A stretch of 64,000 nt of DNA from Paracoccus liaowanqingii (GCF_004683865.2 NZ_CP040764.1:191052-255051); one strand, 5' to 3'. Positions 27,455 through 36,231 are shown, numbered from the stretch's first letter. Notes: generated by a model from the letters alone, not told the origin. A program made the numbers and translations.

Positions 27455-28938
27455 GCTACATCTCCCGACAGCAGGGACATGTAGCTCGCCACGGATGTGG
27501 TCGCGACGTTGGCGCGCGGCAGGTAGGGGTAGACATCAAGGTCCAGCTTCGGCGGACGCCTTTCGACCTGACAGAGCACAAGGTGCTTAACGGCATCGAA
27601 GCTGACGGCACCCAGTTGCAGCGCCTTCTTCACAGCGGCGTGCAGGTCGTCGAGGCAGAAGGTCTCGAGCAGGCGTAAAACCTGAACATACTCGCGGCGT
27701 CCGACTTTGTTCATCCGCGCCTCCATCAGTCGGCGTAGGGTCGCGAACTCTGGTGGTAGATCCCACTCGGCCAGGGGCGCCGCCTGGTCCAGGGCGTTGA
27801 TCTTGCGCTCGATGAGCGGAAGATAGTGCACCGGATCGAAGACCATGTCCTCGCGGTCATAGCAGCGGAGATGACGTGCGATGACCTCGCCACCGCAGCC
27901 GATCACGACCTCGGCGACATAGCCCCTGATCCAGACATCGCGGTGTCCGTAAGCGACCGGCACCGAATAGTCGTTGGTCCTGTAACGCACCAGCGCCTGC
28001 GAGCTGACCCGGCCAGTGGCCTGATCGCAGGCTTCGAACGGTGCGGCCGGCTGGTCGGACATCGCAGCCAGATCCCGCCCAAGGCGCTGGCCGATCGTCT
28101 CGGACTGGCCGCGCAGGACATCCCCCTGACGCCTGCGGCATTGCGCCTCCAGATGGGCGTTGAACGCGTCCCAAGTCGCAAACTGCGGGATCGGCACCAT
28201 GAAGTTGCGGCGAGAGTAGCCAACCAAGCCCTCAGCGTTACCTTTGTCATTCCCCTTGCCCGGGCGGCCGTAGCGGTCGCGGAACAGGTAATGCGACAGG
28301 AACCCGTTGAAGAGCGTGGCTCGCTGGCGCGCCCCGTCCGGCAGGATCTTCGCAACCAGGCAGCGGTCGTTGTCGTAGAGGACCGATGCGGGCACCTTGC
28401 CGAAGAATGCGAAGGCCTGGACGTGACCGTCAACCCAGGCTTCCGCGGTCGCCGCTGGATAGGCCCTGACATAACAGGCATCGCCGTGCGGAAGGTCCAT
28501 GACGAAGAAATGCGCCTTCTGCTCGACACTGTCGATGATGGCCACCGCCTCGCCGAAGTCGGCCTGGGCATGTCCGGGCGGGTGTGCCAGCGGCACGAAC
28601 ATCTCGCGGCCGCGCCGTTCGCGCTCCCGCATGTAGTCCTTCACGATCGTGTAGCCGCCGGCGAACCCGTGCTCATCGCGAAGCCGCTCGAACACCCGCT
28701 TCGCCGTATGCCTCTGCTTGCGATGGACCTCCCGATCGCCCTCCAGCCAGCCGTCGATGATCCCGGTGTAGGCATCCAGCTTCGGCCGCTTCACAGGGGC
28801 CGTCCGCCGATATCCGGGCGGAACCGAGAACGTCATCATCTTGGCTACGCTGTCGCGCGCGATGTTGAAATGACGCGCTGCCTCGCGCTGGCTCATCCCC
28901 TCGGCACAGGCCAATCGCACTCTACGATACAAGTCCAC
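27451..28938 (-). CDS. istA: IS21 transposase IstA
   Basis: 495 residues and unbroken. The N-terminal HTH is RVRLACAEGMSQREAARHFNIARDSVAKMMTFSVPPGYRR, a second follows at KRVFERLRDEHGFAGGYTIVKDYMRERE, and the DDE/RNase H core runs from GHAQADFGEAVAIID through YDNDRCLVAKIL to GNDKGNAEGLVGYSRRNFMVPIP. The Mu-type C-terminal domain is RVSSQALVRYRTNDYSVPVAYGHRDVWIRGY. Together with IstB it should be able to move the element. Confidence 0.95.
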   Translation of the reverse strand: MDLYRRVRLACAEGMSQREAARHFNIARDSVAKMMTFSVPPGYRRTAPVKRPKLDAYTGIIDGWLEGDREVHRKQRHTAKRVFERLRDEHGFAGGYTIVKDYMRERERRGREMFVPLAHPPGHAQADFGEAVAIIDSVEQKAHFFVMDLPHGDACYVRAYPAATAEAWVDGHVQAFAFFGKVPASVLYDNDRCLVAKILPDGARQRATLFNGFLSHYLFRDRYGRPGKGNDKGNAEGLVGYSRRNFMVPIPQFATWDAFNAHLEAQCRRRQGDVLRGQSETIGQRLGRDLAAMSDQPAAPFEACDQATGRVSSQALVRYRTNDYSVPVAYGHRDVWIRGYVAEVVIGCGGEVIARHLRCYDREDMVFDPVHYLPLIERKINALDQAAPLAEWDLPPEFATLRRLMEARMNKVGRREYVQVLRLLETFCLDDLHAAVKKALQLGAVSFDAVKHLVLCQVERRPPKLDLDVYPYLPRANVATTSVASYMSLLSGDVA

Positions 28939-29196
28939 GGTGAAAATCCTCCCGCCCTCCCTGTCGCCAGAAAGGGTAAAGGTGGACGACTTTTACGCCG
29001 CCCGCAGCAGGGTCATCCCGCCGCTACCGTGGCCGATCTTTGCACCGCCGTTCTCACTGGAACTACTTCAACGCGGCAGGGTATGTATTAGGTTAAGACC
29101 GAAATGCTCTAGATACACAAAGTTCATGACACTCCCCATTCGTCGGCAAAACATTCCACCGGACTGTTCTCTTGTCCTCCTCATTGCCTGACTCAA

Positions 29197-29598
29197 TGAA
29201 CCAGATCCCGGCCGACGAACAGATCGGCACCGCGACTGGCGACGGCGCCTTCGGCACCCGGGGCTGCCCACACCGCAATCGTGATCGCGACGGCACGGCC
29301 GTCATACCCTTCCGCAGGAACGGACGCCTCTGGAAAGAGGAGTGGCCCTGCCGCCCGTCACCGCAATGACATCCTGCCGGCGAGCAAGCGCAATTGGCGG
29401 GCCAACTGGAAGCACTGGTCCGGCTATCACGCCCGAAATCGGATCCAAGCGAAGATGCGCTGCCTAAAGGCCTTCGGCGAACGGATCGCCTCGCGAGACC
29501 CGGACAGACAGACGGCCGAAGTCCACATCCGCATCGCGCTCATGAACCGCTTCAACCCGCTCGGCACTGCCGAGATCAAGCGCGTGGCCTACCGTTAG
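29197..29598 (+). pseudogene. IS5-type transposase C-terminal remnant
   Basis: Two frames are needed to read it: NQIPADEQIGTATGDGAFGTRGC and AVIPFRRNGRLWKEEWP in one, then, after a shift near 29350, NWRANWKHWSGYHARNRIQ, KMRCLKAFGERIASRDPDRQT and HIRIALMNRFNPLGTAEIKRVA in another. The wording is that of the end of an IS5-group transposase, different from the element at 21.6-22.9 kb. The N-terminal half is missing. No ends were found. Confidence 0.75.
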
Positions 29599-29815
29599 CG
29601 GGGCAAGGGGAAAACACGCCTTAACGCCGAGCTTTGCAGCAATGCCCGAGGCGGGCGCTCTGCAGATACCGCTCAAACCAGCAGGCTTCCTCATCGGCAA
29701 GGGGCCTGGAGGGGTGGGTCGCCGGTATAAGCCATTTAGGGCGTTTTTGGTCATGCCTCGAAATCGGGTCAACCGTAACAAGCCGAGTTGAGGTTCGGCC
29801 TGACCGCAGCAGCAA

Positions 29816-30835
29816 TCACTCCGCCATGCGCGTGGTGTTCACCACCAAGGTGATGATCGCCCCGCTTTCGGACCAGTCGTAGCGGACCGAGCCACCCAGC
29901 TGCCCCTCGATCGTCTGCCGGACCAGGCTGCTGCCATAGCCGCCCATCTGCGGCGGGGCGGCCACCGCGGGGCCGCCCTGCTCGGTCCAGGTGATCTGCA
30001 CGTCCTCCCCGGCCGTCGTGCCCGAGATGTCCAGCGTTCCGTCATCGACCGACAGGGCGCCGTACTTGACCGAGTTCGTCGCCAGCTCGTGCACCGCCAG
30101 GGCCAGCGCCGTCGCCGTGTCCTGCCCGACCCCCATCCGCGGCACCGCGACGCGGATGCGTCCCGAGAACGCGCCGTCATCGTCGTAGGGCGTCAGCAGC
30201 ACCGTGAAGATGTCGCCCAGAAGCGCCGTGCGCCCCTGCCCGCCCGGCAGCGGCCGGACCAGATCATGCGCCCGGTCCAGCGCCGTCAGCCGGGTCATCA
30301 GCTGCGTGGTCATGTCCTCGATCGAGCTGGACGAGCGCGAGGTGATCCGAGTCAGCCCCGTCGCGATGGCCAGCAGGTTCTTGACGCGGTGGCTCATCTC
30401 GCCGGCCAGCAGCTCGTGGCCCTCTTCGGCCTGCTTGCGGTCGGTGATGTCGAGAAACACGCCCGAGACCTTGCGCTTCTCGATTCCGGCATCGTCGCCC
30501 TTGCCCCGGGCCGAGATCCAGCGGACCTCGGAGCCGTGGACGGTGCGGAAATCGATCTCGTAGGACCCGACCAGCGCCCGCGTCGCCGCAAAGGCCGCCC
30601 GGACCCGGTTGCGGTCGGCCGGGTGGATCTTGCCGGACAGGGATTCGAAGGTCAGCGCGGCGTGGTCCTCGATCCCCCACAGGTCATGGCCCCGGTCGTC
30701 CATCGCGAACTCGTCGGTGTCGACATTCCACGTCCACAGGCTGATGCCCGCAGCATCGATCGCCCGCCGCAGGACGTCATATCCCCATTCGGGGTCGATC
30801 GGGGCAAGCTCTGTCAAAATCGGGCGCTTTTCCAA
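29816..30835 (-). CDS. PAS-containing HWE/HisKA_2-type sensor histidine kinase
   Basis: 339 residues, no membrane segment, so cytoplasmic. A PAS domain covers roughly 20-130 (AAGISLWTWNVDTDEFAMDDRGHDLWGI ... GVFLDITDRKQAEEG). The phosphoacceptor block is EMSHRVKNLLAIATGLTRIT with His149. The ATPase domain has ALAVHELATNSVKYGALS (N box) and GGYGSSLVRQTIEGQLGGSVRYDWSESGAIITLVV. Kinases of this class in alphaproteobacteria often feed the general stress pathway through PhyR, or act as blue-light LOV kinases; the Cys-containing NCRFLQ motif of LOV is absent, so it is not a photoreceptor of that type. No response regulator lies next to it. Confidence 0.85.
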   Translation of the reverse strand: MEKRPILTELAPIDPEWGYDVLRRAIDAAGISLWTWNVDTDEFAMDDRGHDLWGIEDHAALTFESLSGKIHPADRNRVRAAFAATRALVGSYEIDFRTVHGSEVRWISARGKGDDAGIEKRKVSGVFLDITDRKQAEEGHELLAGEMSHRVKNLLAIATGLTRITSRSSSSIEDMTTQLMTRLTALDRAHDLVRPLPGGQGRTALLGDIFTVLLTPYDDDGAFSGRIRVAVPRMGVGQDTATALALAVHELATNSVKYGALSVDDGTLDISGTTAGEDVQITWTEQGGPAVAAPPQMGGYGSSLVRQTIEGQLGGSVRYDWSESGAIITLVVNTTRMAE

Positions 30836-31158
30836 GGACGGACGGGCGGGTTCGCCTGTTCATGCGGTGGCGCTGCCCCCGTGTCAACCGTTCCGGCGGG
30901 GAAGACGCGGCCCCTGTCGGCCACGGCACCGGCCCCTGCGGGTTTCGGCGGCGGTCGGGTGTCCGAAAGCCCCGCATGCCCTGATGCGGGCGGATGTCGC
31001 GAACGCCTGCGCTGTTTTCCGTCTCGGACGGATGGAAGGATGGCACCCCGACGGCCCGGAAAAAACAATCTGCACCCGCCCTGTAACACCGCCCGCATCC
31101 TTGGCGATCTGCCCTTCAGGAAGGTGCCTGACGCCCTTCCGTGATAGGGAGAACCGAC
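30836..31158. other. Spacer between the kinase and the bufferin operon
   Basis: A 323-base divergent spacer. Apart from the SigF-type promoter at 31083-31108 and the AGGGAGAA ribosome-binding site just before 31159, nothing could be recognised. The promoter of the kinase should lie in its left part but no clear consensus was seen. Confidence 0.5.
31083..31108 (+). promoter_or_regulatory. Candidate SigF (ECF) promoter of the bufferin operon
   Basis: GTAACA (31083-31088), 16 bases, CGAT (31105-31108), about 50 bases before the DUF2282 start. From memory, the Caulobacter SigF consensus is GTAACC-N16-CGAA, which this fits at five of six and three of four positions with exact spacing. The operon encodes the corresponding sigma and NrsF anti-sigma, so positive autoregulation is expected. 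Confidence 0.65.
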
Positions 31159-31464
31159 ATGACCGCAACGACCTCGCGCCTCGCCTTGGGCGCCACGCTG
31201 GCCTGTGCCATCGGCGCCATGGCCACGACCCCCGTGCAGGCCCAGGAGATGGAGAAATGCTTCGGCGTCTCGCCCGCCGGGCAGAACGACTGCGCGGCGG
31301 GACCGGGAACGACCTGCGCCGGAACCTCGACCGTCGACTATCAGGGCAACGCCTGGACCCTGGTCCCGGCGGGCACCTGCCTGTCGATGGAGCTGCCCGC
31401 TGCCGAGGATGGCAGCGCCCGCGCGGCCTCGCTGGAGCCGCTGTCCCGCGACATCCCCGCCTGA
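31159..31464 (+). CDS. bufA: Bufferin precursor peptide, DUF2282 (BufA1-type)
   Basis: 101 residues from the ATG at 31159 with AGGGAGAA upstream. The Sec signal ends about residue 28 (TTPVQA). The mature part has four cysteines (34, 45, 53, 74) in the DUF2282 pattern [17 protein letters not shown], then [10 protein letters not shown], then LVPAGTC. Bufferins are exported ribosomally made, modified copper-binding peptides; from published work the DUF692 enzyme converts some of the cysteines to thiooxazole rings. The genes for that enzyme and its partner follow directly. The signal peptide plus the leaderless mature part mean the signal also serves as the leader. Confidence 0.85.
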   Translation: MTATTSRLALGATLACAIGAMATTPVQAQEMEKCFGVSPAGQNDCAAGPGTTCAGTSTVDYQGNAWTLVPAGTCLSMELPAAEDGSARAASLEPLSRDIPA

Positions 31465-31537
31465 CCCCCGCCCAAGACCGGCCGGGCGCGACGCCGCGCG
31501 CGCCCGCCTTCCCCCCGAGGTCCCAAGGAGGATCGTC

Positions 31538-32380
31538 ATGACCCACCTGCCCCCGCGCGCCGGCGTCGGATTCAAGCCCGAGCATTTCGCGGCCATCCGC
31601 AGCGCCCCGCACCCGGTCTCGTTCTTCGAGATCCATGCCGAGAACTACATGGGCGCGGGCGGGCTGCCCCATGCGCAGCTGACGGCGCTGCGGGCCGACC
31701 ACGCGATCTCGGTCCATGGGGTGGGGCTGTCGATCGGCGGGGCGGACCGGCCCGACGCCGCGCATCTGATGCGGCTGCGGCGGCTCTGCACCCGCTACGA
31801 GCCCGAGAGCTTCTCCGAACATCTGGCCTGGTCCAGCCACGGGACGGAATACCTCAACGACCTGCTGCCCCTGCCCTACACGCAGGAGACGGTGGACCGG
31901 GTCTGCGCGCATGTGGACGAGGTGCAGGACCGGCTCGGCCGCCGCATGCTGCTGGAAAATCCCGCGACCTACGTCCTGTTCGCGCAATCTGACATCCCCG
32001 AGACGCAGTTCCTGGCCGAGATCGCCTTCCGCACCGGCTGCGGGCTGCTGCTGGACGTCAACAACGTCTTCGTGTCCTGCACCAACCATCGCACCGATCC
32101 GCGTGCCTATCTGGACCGCTTCGCCATGGCCGCCGTGGGCGAGATCCATCTGGGCGGGCACGATTCCGAGGACCTGCCCTCGGGCCCGCTGCTGATCGAC
32201 AGCCACGGGGCGGCGGTGGCCGATCCGGTCTGGACGCTCTATGCCGAGGTGATCGCCCGCATCGGCCCCCGCCCGACGCTGGTCGAATGGGACAGCGACC
32301 TGCCCGCTTGGCCGGTCCTGGCCGCCGAGGCCGCCCGCGCCGACCGGATCCTGACCCGGGTGCTTGCCCATGCCGGCTGA
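31538..32380 (+). CDS. bufB: DUF692 multinuclear iron oxidative enzyme (MNIO), bufferin maturase
   Basis: 280 residues, preceded by AAGGAGG. Typical DUF692 TIM-barrel wording: [95 protein letters not shown] and [11 protein letters not shown]. The His, Asp and Glu residues in these blocks bind two or three iron ions. The family oxidises cysteine side chains of short peptides; here the substrate is the product of the gene 74 bases upstream. Cytoplasmic. Confidence 0.9.
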   Translation: MTHLPPRAGVGFKPEHFAAIRSAPHPVSFFEIHAENYMGAGGLPHAQLTALRADHAISVHGVGLSIGGADRPDAAHLMRLRRLCTRYEPESFSEHLAWSSHGTEYLNDLLPLPYTQETVDRVCAHVDEVQDRLGRRMLLENPATYVLFAQSDIPETQFLAEIAFRTGCGLLLDVNNVFVSCTNHRTDPRAYLDRFAMAAVGEIHLGGHDSEDLPSGPLLIDSHGAAVADPVWTLYAEVIARIGPRPTLVEWDSDLPAWPVLAAEAARADRILTRVLAHAG

Positions 32381-33119
32381 GGTCATGGCCCGCTTTCGGG
32401 CCGCCCTGCGCGGCGGCGCCCTGCCGCCCGGCGTGACCGCGACCGACCCGACTGACGCCGCGCGCCGCTTCGACGTCTATCGCAACAACGTGGCCGTCAG
32501 CCTGTCGCAGGCCCTGGCCCGGCGCTTTCCGGTGATCCTGCGGCTGGTGGGCGAGGATTTCTTTCGCGCGCTGGCCCGGGAATACCTGGTGGCCGATCCG
32601 CCCCGGACGCCGGTGCTGGCGGAATGGGGCACGGGCTTCGCAGGCTTCCTGGCAGGCTTTCCGCCGCTGGCGCCGTGGCCGTGGATGGCCGATGTCGCGC
32701 GGATCGAGGTCGCGCGGGGCCGGGCCTTCCACGCCGCCGATGCGCGGTCCCTGGACCCGGCGGCGCTGGCGGGAACCGATCCCGCGCGCCTGTGCCTGCA
32801 TCTGCATCCGTCGCTGGCGGTGCTGCGGCTGGATCACCCCGCCGTGTCGATCTGGCGCCGCCATCAGCCGGGCGCCCCGGACCACCCCCTGCCCGCACTG
32901 CCCGAGATCGCGCTGATCCTGCGCGACCCCGGCTTCGACGTGCCGGTCGAGGCGATCCCCCCCGCCGATGCCGTCCTGATCGAGGCGCTGGCCGGCGGCG
33001 CCCCGCTGGCCGAGGCGGCCCTTGCGGCGCAGCAGGTCCAGCCCGGCCACGATCCCGGCCCGCGCCTGGTCCGGCTGATGCGCGCGGGCACGATCGTCGA
33101 GGGGGTGAGCCCGTGCTGA
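32370..33119 (+). CDS. bufC: DUF2063 protein, MNIO partner (BufC-like)
   Basis: 249 residues from the ATG at 32370; a TTG two codons upstream is less likely. It overlaps the DUF692 gene by 11 bases. The N-terminal DUF2063 domain reads [55 protein letters not shown], followed by a second domain with [24 protein letters not shown]. In bufferin and other MNIO clusters this partner is thought to bind the precursor leader and present it to the enzyme, although older annotation calls it DNA-binding. Confidence 0.85.
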   Translation: MPAEVMARFRAALRGGALPPGVTATDPTDAARRFDVYRNNVAVSLSQALARRFPVILRLVGEDFFRALAREYLVADPPRTPVLAEWGTGFAGFLAGFPPLAPWPWMADVARIEVARGRAFHAADARSLDPAALAGTDPARLCLHLHPSLAVLRLDHPAVSIWRRHQPGAPDHPLPALPEIALILRDPGFDVPVEAIPPADAVLIEALAGGAPLAEAALAAQQVQPGHDPGPRLVRLMRAGTIVEGVSPC

Positions 33120-33546
33120 GCCGCTTCAACGCCCTGCCCGCCCGCATCCCCGCCGACCTGGTGGCGCTGATGCTGCGGGTCTTTCCGGCGCTGGTCTTCT
33201 GGCAATCGGGGCGCACCAAGGTCGACGGGCTGAGCATCCGGGAGGCGACATGGTTTCTCTTCGAACACGAATACGCCCTGCCGCTGATCCCGCCCAACGT
33301 GGCGGCAGTGCTGGCCACGCTGGCCGAGCACGCGCTGCCGGCACTGATGATCCTGGGCCTGCTGACGCGGATCTCGGCCTTGGGGATGCTGGCGATGACG
33401 GCGGTGATCCAGATCTTCGTCTATCCCGGCGCATGGATCACGCATGGGCTGTGGGCGGCGGCGGCGCTGGCGGTCGCGGCGGGGGGCCGGGGCGGATCTC
33501 GCTGGATCACCTGCTGCGGCTGGACCGCGCACGGGGGGCGGGCTGA
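33113..33546 (+). CDS. DoxX-family membrane protein of the bufferin operon (one-base frameshift near its end)
   Basis: Starts at GTG 33113, overlapping bufC. It has four hydrophobic helices ([84 protein letters not shown]). At the G run 33481-33486 the expected ending [20 protein letters not shown] is in the next frame, with a stop at 33544-33546. The span is 434 bases, one short of 145 codons, so a single G is missing. As sequenced, the frame instead runs on through 34279, fusing DoxX to the next protein with the joint residues [21 protein letters not shown]. Sequencing error is more likely than a natural fusion. Bufferin operons commonly carry DoxX, perhaps to couple to quinones. Confidence 0.8.
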
Positions 33547-33547
33547 G

Positions 33548-34279
33548 ATGGACCTGATCCTCGCCTATCTGGCCGGGCTTCTGACGCTGATCAATCCCTG
33601 CGTCCTGCCGGTGCTGCCCATCGTGCTGACCGCCAGCCTGGGCGCCGACCCGCGCGGGCCACTGGCGCTGGCGGCGGGCCTGTCGGCGTCCTTCGTGACC
33701 CTGGGCCTGGGCATCGCCGCGCTCGGCCCGGCCATCGGGCTGTATCCCGAGGATGTGGCGCGGGTCGCGGCGCTGGTGATGATCGGCTTCGGCCTGGTGA
33801 TGCTGACCCCAGCCCTGGGGCGCGGCTTTGCCACCGCCACGGTGGGGCTGGCGGTCGCCGCCAATGCGCAGATGCCGCAGGGCCGGGGCCGGGGCCGGGG
33901 CCAAGGCCGGGGGCTGCGGCAGGAATTCGCGGGCGGCGCGCTTCTGGGCGCGGTCTGGAGCCCCTGCATCGGCCCCACCCTGGGCGCCGCCATCGCGCTG
34001 GCCAGCGCGGGCCGGGACCTGCTGCGCGCGGGCGCGATCATGGCGGCCTTCGCGCTCGGCGTCTCGACCCTGATCCTGGCGGGGGCCTATGGCCTGCGCG
34101 GCCGGCTGCGCCGCCATGCGGGCCGGATGGCCCGCCTGTCCGCCCGCGCCCGCCCCGCCCTGGGCCTGGCCTTCGTCGCCGTGGGCGCGGCGCTGGCCAC
34201 CGGCCTTCACCACCGGGCCGAGGCCCTGCTGATCGACCGCCTGCCCGCCTGGCTGATCGACCTTTCCGTCACCTTCTGA
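33548..34279 (+). CDS. CcdA/DsbD-like cytochrome c biogenesis-type transmembrane thiol transporter
   Basis: 243 residues with about six membrane helices from the ATG at 33548. The two membrane cysteines that define the family are present: [10 protein letters not shown] (Cys18) and [10 protein letters not shown] (Cys140), each flanked by prolines. Such proteins pass electrons from cytoplasmic thioredoxin to periplasmic thiols. A Gly/Arg repeat ([12 protein letters not shown]) lies in a loop. The neighbour on the right is an exported thioredoxin, its probable partner. Together they could keep bufferin cysteines reduced in the periplasm, where a disulfide would compete with metal binding. Confidence 0.8.
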   Translation: MDLILAYLAGLLTLINPCVLPVLPIVLTASLGADPRGPLALAAGLSASFVTLGLGIAALGPAIGLYPEDVARVAALVMIGFGLVMLTPALGRGFATATVGLAVAANAQMPQGRGRGRGQGRGLRQEFAGGALLGAVWSPCIGPTLGAAIALASAGRDLLRAGAIMAAFALGVSTLILAGAYGLRGRLRRHAGRMARLSARARPALGLAFVAVGAALATGLHHRAEALLIDRLPAWLIDLSVTF

Positions 34280-34295
34280 CCCTCACGAGGACATC

Positions 34296-34706
34296 ATGAA
34301 CCGTCGCACCCTTCTGATCTCTGCCGCCGCCCTGACCCTGGCCCCCGCGGCCCGGGCCTCGGATCGGGTCTTCTACACGCCGGGCTTGGCCGAGGCCGCC
34401 CTGGAGGCGGGCGAGACCGTCGTGCTGGATTTCTGGACCGACTGGTGCAGCACCTGCGCCGCCCAGCAGCGCGTCCTGGCCGCGCTGAAGGCCGGGAACC
34501 CGGATTACGAGGCGCATCTGCGCTTCATCACCGTCGATTGGGACCAGCACGGGCGCGGTCCGCTGTCGCGCGCGCTGGCCATTCCCCGCCGCTCGACCCT
34601 GGTGGCGCTGAAGGGCCGGCAGGAGCTGGGCCGCATCGTCGCCGGCACGGCCCCGGACGACATCGCCGCGCTTCTGGACCGCGCGCTGCACGCCGCGCGG
34701 GCATGA
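34296..34706 (+). CDS. Exported thioredoxin-fold protein
   Basis: 136 residues. The signal peptide is MNRRTLLISAAALTLAPAARA. The active site is FWTDWCSTCAAQQR with Cys51 and Cys54, and the fold continues FITVDWDQHGRGPLSRALAIPRRSTLVAL; the cis-Pro after IPRRS is replaced by Ser-Thr, unusual for thioredoxins. It resembles the C-terminal domain of DsbD. It would receive electrons from the CcdA-like protein encoded 16 bases upstream. Its stop overlaps the sigma gene start. Confidence 0.85.
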   Translation: MNRRTLLISAAALTLAPAARASDRVFYTPGLAEAALEAGETVVLDFWTDWCSTCAAQQRVLAALKAGNPDYEAHLRFITVDWDQHGRGPLSRALAIPRRSTLVALKGRQELGRIVAGTAPDDIAALLDRALHAARA

Positions 34707-35341
34707 CCCAAAGCCCGGATCTGGCGCAGCGCTGGCATTGCCCGGCTGCGGCAGGCCGGGTTACACTGCACGGGCGCGCGCATCCGCCAGAGGAGGCAGC
34801 CCTGGACGGCCAGACTGACTGGGACCTGCTGCTGGCACGGGCCAATTCCGGCGACGCGGCCGCCTTCCTGCGGCTTCTCACCAAGGTGACACCGCCCCTG
34901 CGCTGCCTGATCCGCGCCCGCGGGCGGGGCCTGCCGCCCGACCTGCACGAGGACATCCTGCAGGAGGTGCTGCTGGCCATCCATCTCAAGCGGCAAAGCT
35001 GGGCGCCGGGCAGCCCCGTCCGCCCATGGCTTTACGCGGTGGCGCGCCACAAGGTCGTCGATGCCTTCCGGCGGCGCGGTCGCCGGGTGCATCTGCCGAT
35101 CGAGGACGTGGCCGAGATCCTGGCCTCGGAGGCCGATCCCGCACCCCTGGCCGCGCATGATGCCGACCGGATGCTGGGGATGATCGACGCCCGCTCGGCC
35201 GCCTTGGTACGCGCGGTCCGGCTGGAGGGGCACAGCACCGAGGAGGCCGCGCAGGGGATGGGCCTGACGGCGGGCGCGGCCCGCGTCGCCCTGCACCGGG
35301 CCATGAAACGTCTGTCCGAGCTGGCAGAGAGGATGAAATGA
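34703..35341 (+). CDS. sigF: ECF sigma factor, SigF-like
   Basis: 212 residues if translation starts at the ATG 34703, which overlaps the thioredoxin stop. The first 35 residues are unlike other sigma factors; a later non-ATG start near 34800 would remove them. Region 2 is DLLLARANSGDAAAFLRLLTKVTPPLRCLIRARGRGLPPDLHEDILQEVLLAIHLKRQSW, and region 4 is LVRAVRLEGHSTEEAAQGMGLTAGAARVALHRAMKRLSELAE. The next gene is its NrsF-type anti-sigma, overlapping by four bases. In Caulobacter the SigF/NrsF pair responds to heavy metals and oxidants and drives bufferin genes; here sigma, anti-sigma and target are in one operon. Confidence 0.85.
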   Translation: MTQSPDLAQRWHCPAAAGRVTLHGRAHPPEEAALDGQTDWDLLLARANSGDAAAFLRLLTKVTPPLRCLIRARGRGLPPDLHEDILQEVLLAIHLKRQSWAPGSPVRPWLYAVARHKVVDAFRRRGRRVHLPIEDVAEILASEADPAPLAAHDADRMLGMIDARSAALVRAVRLEGHSTEEAAQGMGLTAGAARVALHRAMKRLSELAERMK

Positions 35342-35979
35342 CGAACCGACCCACGACCGAGGATCTGATCCACCGCCTGGCCACCGCCCCGCCCCCGGCG
35401 CGGCTGTCCGCGCGCGGGGCCACGGGCACGCTGCTGGGCGCGGCCGCCGCCACCGTGGGCCTGTTCCTGCTGCTGGTCGGTCCCCGCGCCGACCTTCTGC
35501 CCGCCCTGGCCGACCCCCAGGTCCTGGCGAAACTGGTCCTGCCCGTCGCGCTGTCGGTGCCTGCGCTGTGGCTGGCGCTGCGATCGGCCCGGCCGGGCGC
35601 GCGCCTGCCGCTCTGGGTGCTGGCGCTTCCGGCGCTGGTGGCCGCGGGCCTGTTCCTCGCCCGCCTCGTCCAGACCCCCCCGGGGCTGATCGCCCCCGGC
35701 ATCCTGGGGCACAGCGCCGCCGCCTGCCTGCTGTCGATCACCGCCCTGTCCAGCCCGGCCATCGCCTTGGGCCTGACCCTATTCCGCCGCGGCGCCGCCC
35801 TGCGCCCGGCCCTGACCGGAGGACTGATCGGGCTTGCCGCCTCGGCCGGGGTGACGGCGGGCTACGCCCTGCATTGCAACGAGGATTCGCCGCTGTTCTT
35901 CACCACTTGGTACGGGCTGGCGATCCTGATCTGCACGACGGCAGGCGCTTTGGCCGGACGGCGGCTGCTGCGCTGGTAG
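35338..35979 (+). CDS. nrsF: NrsF-type anti-sigma factor, DUF1109
   Basis: 213 residues with six hydrophobic helices and a short cytoplasmic N-terminus (TTEDLIHRLATAPPPARL) that should hold the sigma. The family ending ALHCNEDSPLFFTTWYGLAI is clear. Cys130 (HSAAACLLSI) and Cys180 (YALHCNEDSP) fall almost exactly where, from memory, Caulobacter NrsF has its two essential cysteines (131 and 181), so metal or redox sensing through them is likely. Confidence 0.88.
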   Translation: MTNRPTTEDLIHRLATAPPPARLSARGATGTLLGAAAATVGLFLLLVGPRADLLPALADPQVLAKLVLPVALSVPALWLALRSARPGARLPLWVLALPALVAAGLFLARLVQTPPGLIAPGILGHSAAACLLSITALSSPAIALGLTLFRRGAALRPALTGGLIGLAASAGVTAGYALHCNEDSPLFFTTWYGLAILICTTAGALAGRRLLRW

Positions 35980-36231
35980 ACGGGCCGGCGGGGTGCTGTT
36001 CCCCGTGGCGACAGCCGGACACTCCTTCCACAGGTAAAACATCTCGATCCCCCCGCGCTGGCAGGTCGGAAAGCGGGCGCCCTTAGTGGCCGGGACGATC
36101 ATGACGGGCGCGACCGCGACACCTGACTTGTCTGATCCGATCCGGCCCGGCAGATGATCCTGCCCCCGCGCACGGTCGATCCCGACCCCGTCGCGGGTAT
36201 CGCGCCACGCCCCCCCCTGCGAACCGACCGC

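Larger units (their letters stand above)
26544..29056. mobile_element. IS21-family insertion sequence, intact coding capacity
   Basis: This 2.5-kb element encodes istA and istB in the usual order on the minus strand. The left tip TGTCAACGGCGG and the right tip (read inward) TGAGAACGGCGG match at ten of twelve positions, and both continue with AAA-rich then CGGCCACG sequence. Further copies of a GGCGTAAAA motif occur inside each end (26555 and about 28998), as expected for the multiple transposase binding sites of IS21. No target duplication could be matched. It interrupts the IS3 orfA and looks like the youngest insertion. Confidence 0.75.

Noticed and set aside
31141..31158. GTG at 31141 as the start of the bufferin precursor
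   Set aside because: The ATG at 31159 has a good ribosome-binding site and gives a normal signal peptide; the earlier start would add RENRH-type residues before it.
35980..36102. Minus-strand peptide beginning MIVPATKGARFPTCQRGG with a tidy look
   Set aside because: It continues antisense into the NrsF gene without a sensible end, has no ribosome-binding site and matches nothing I know.
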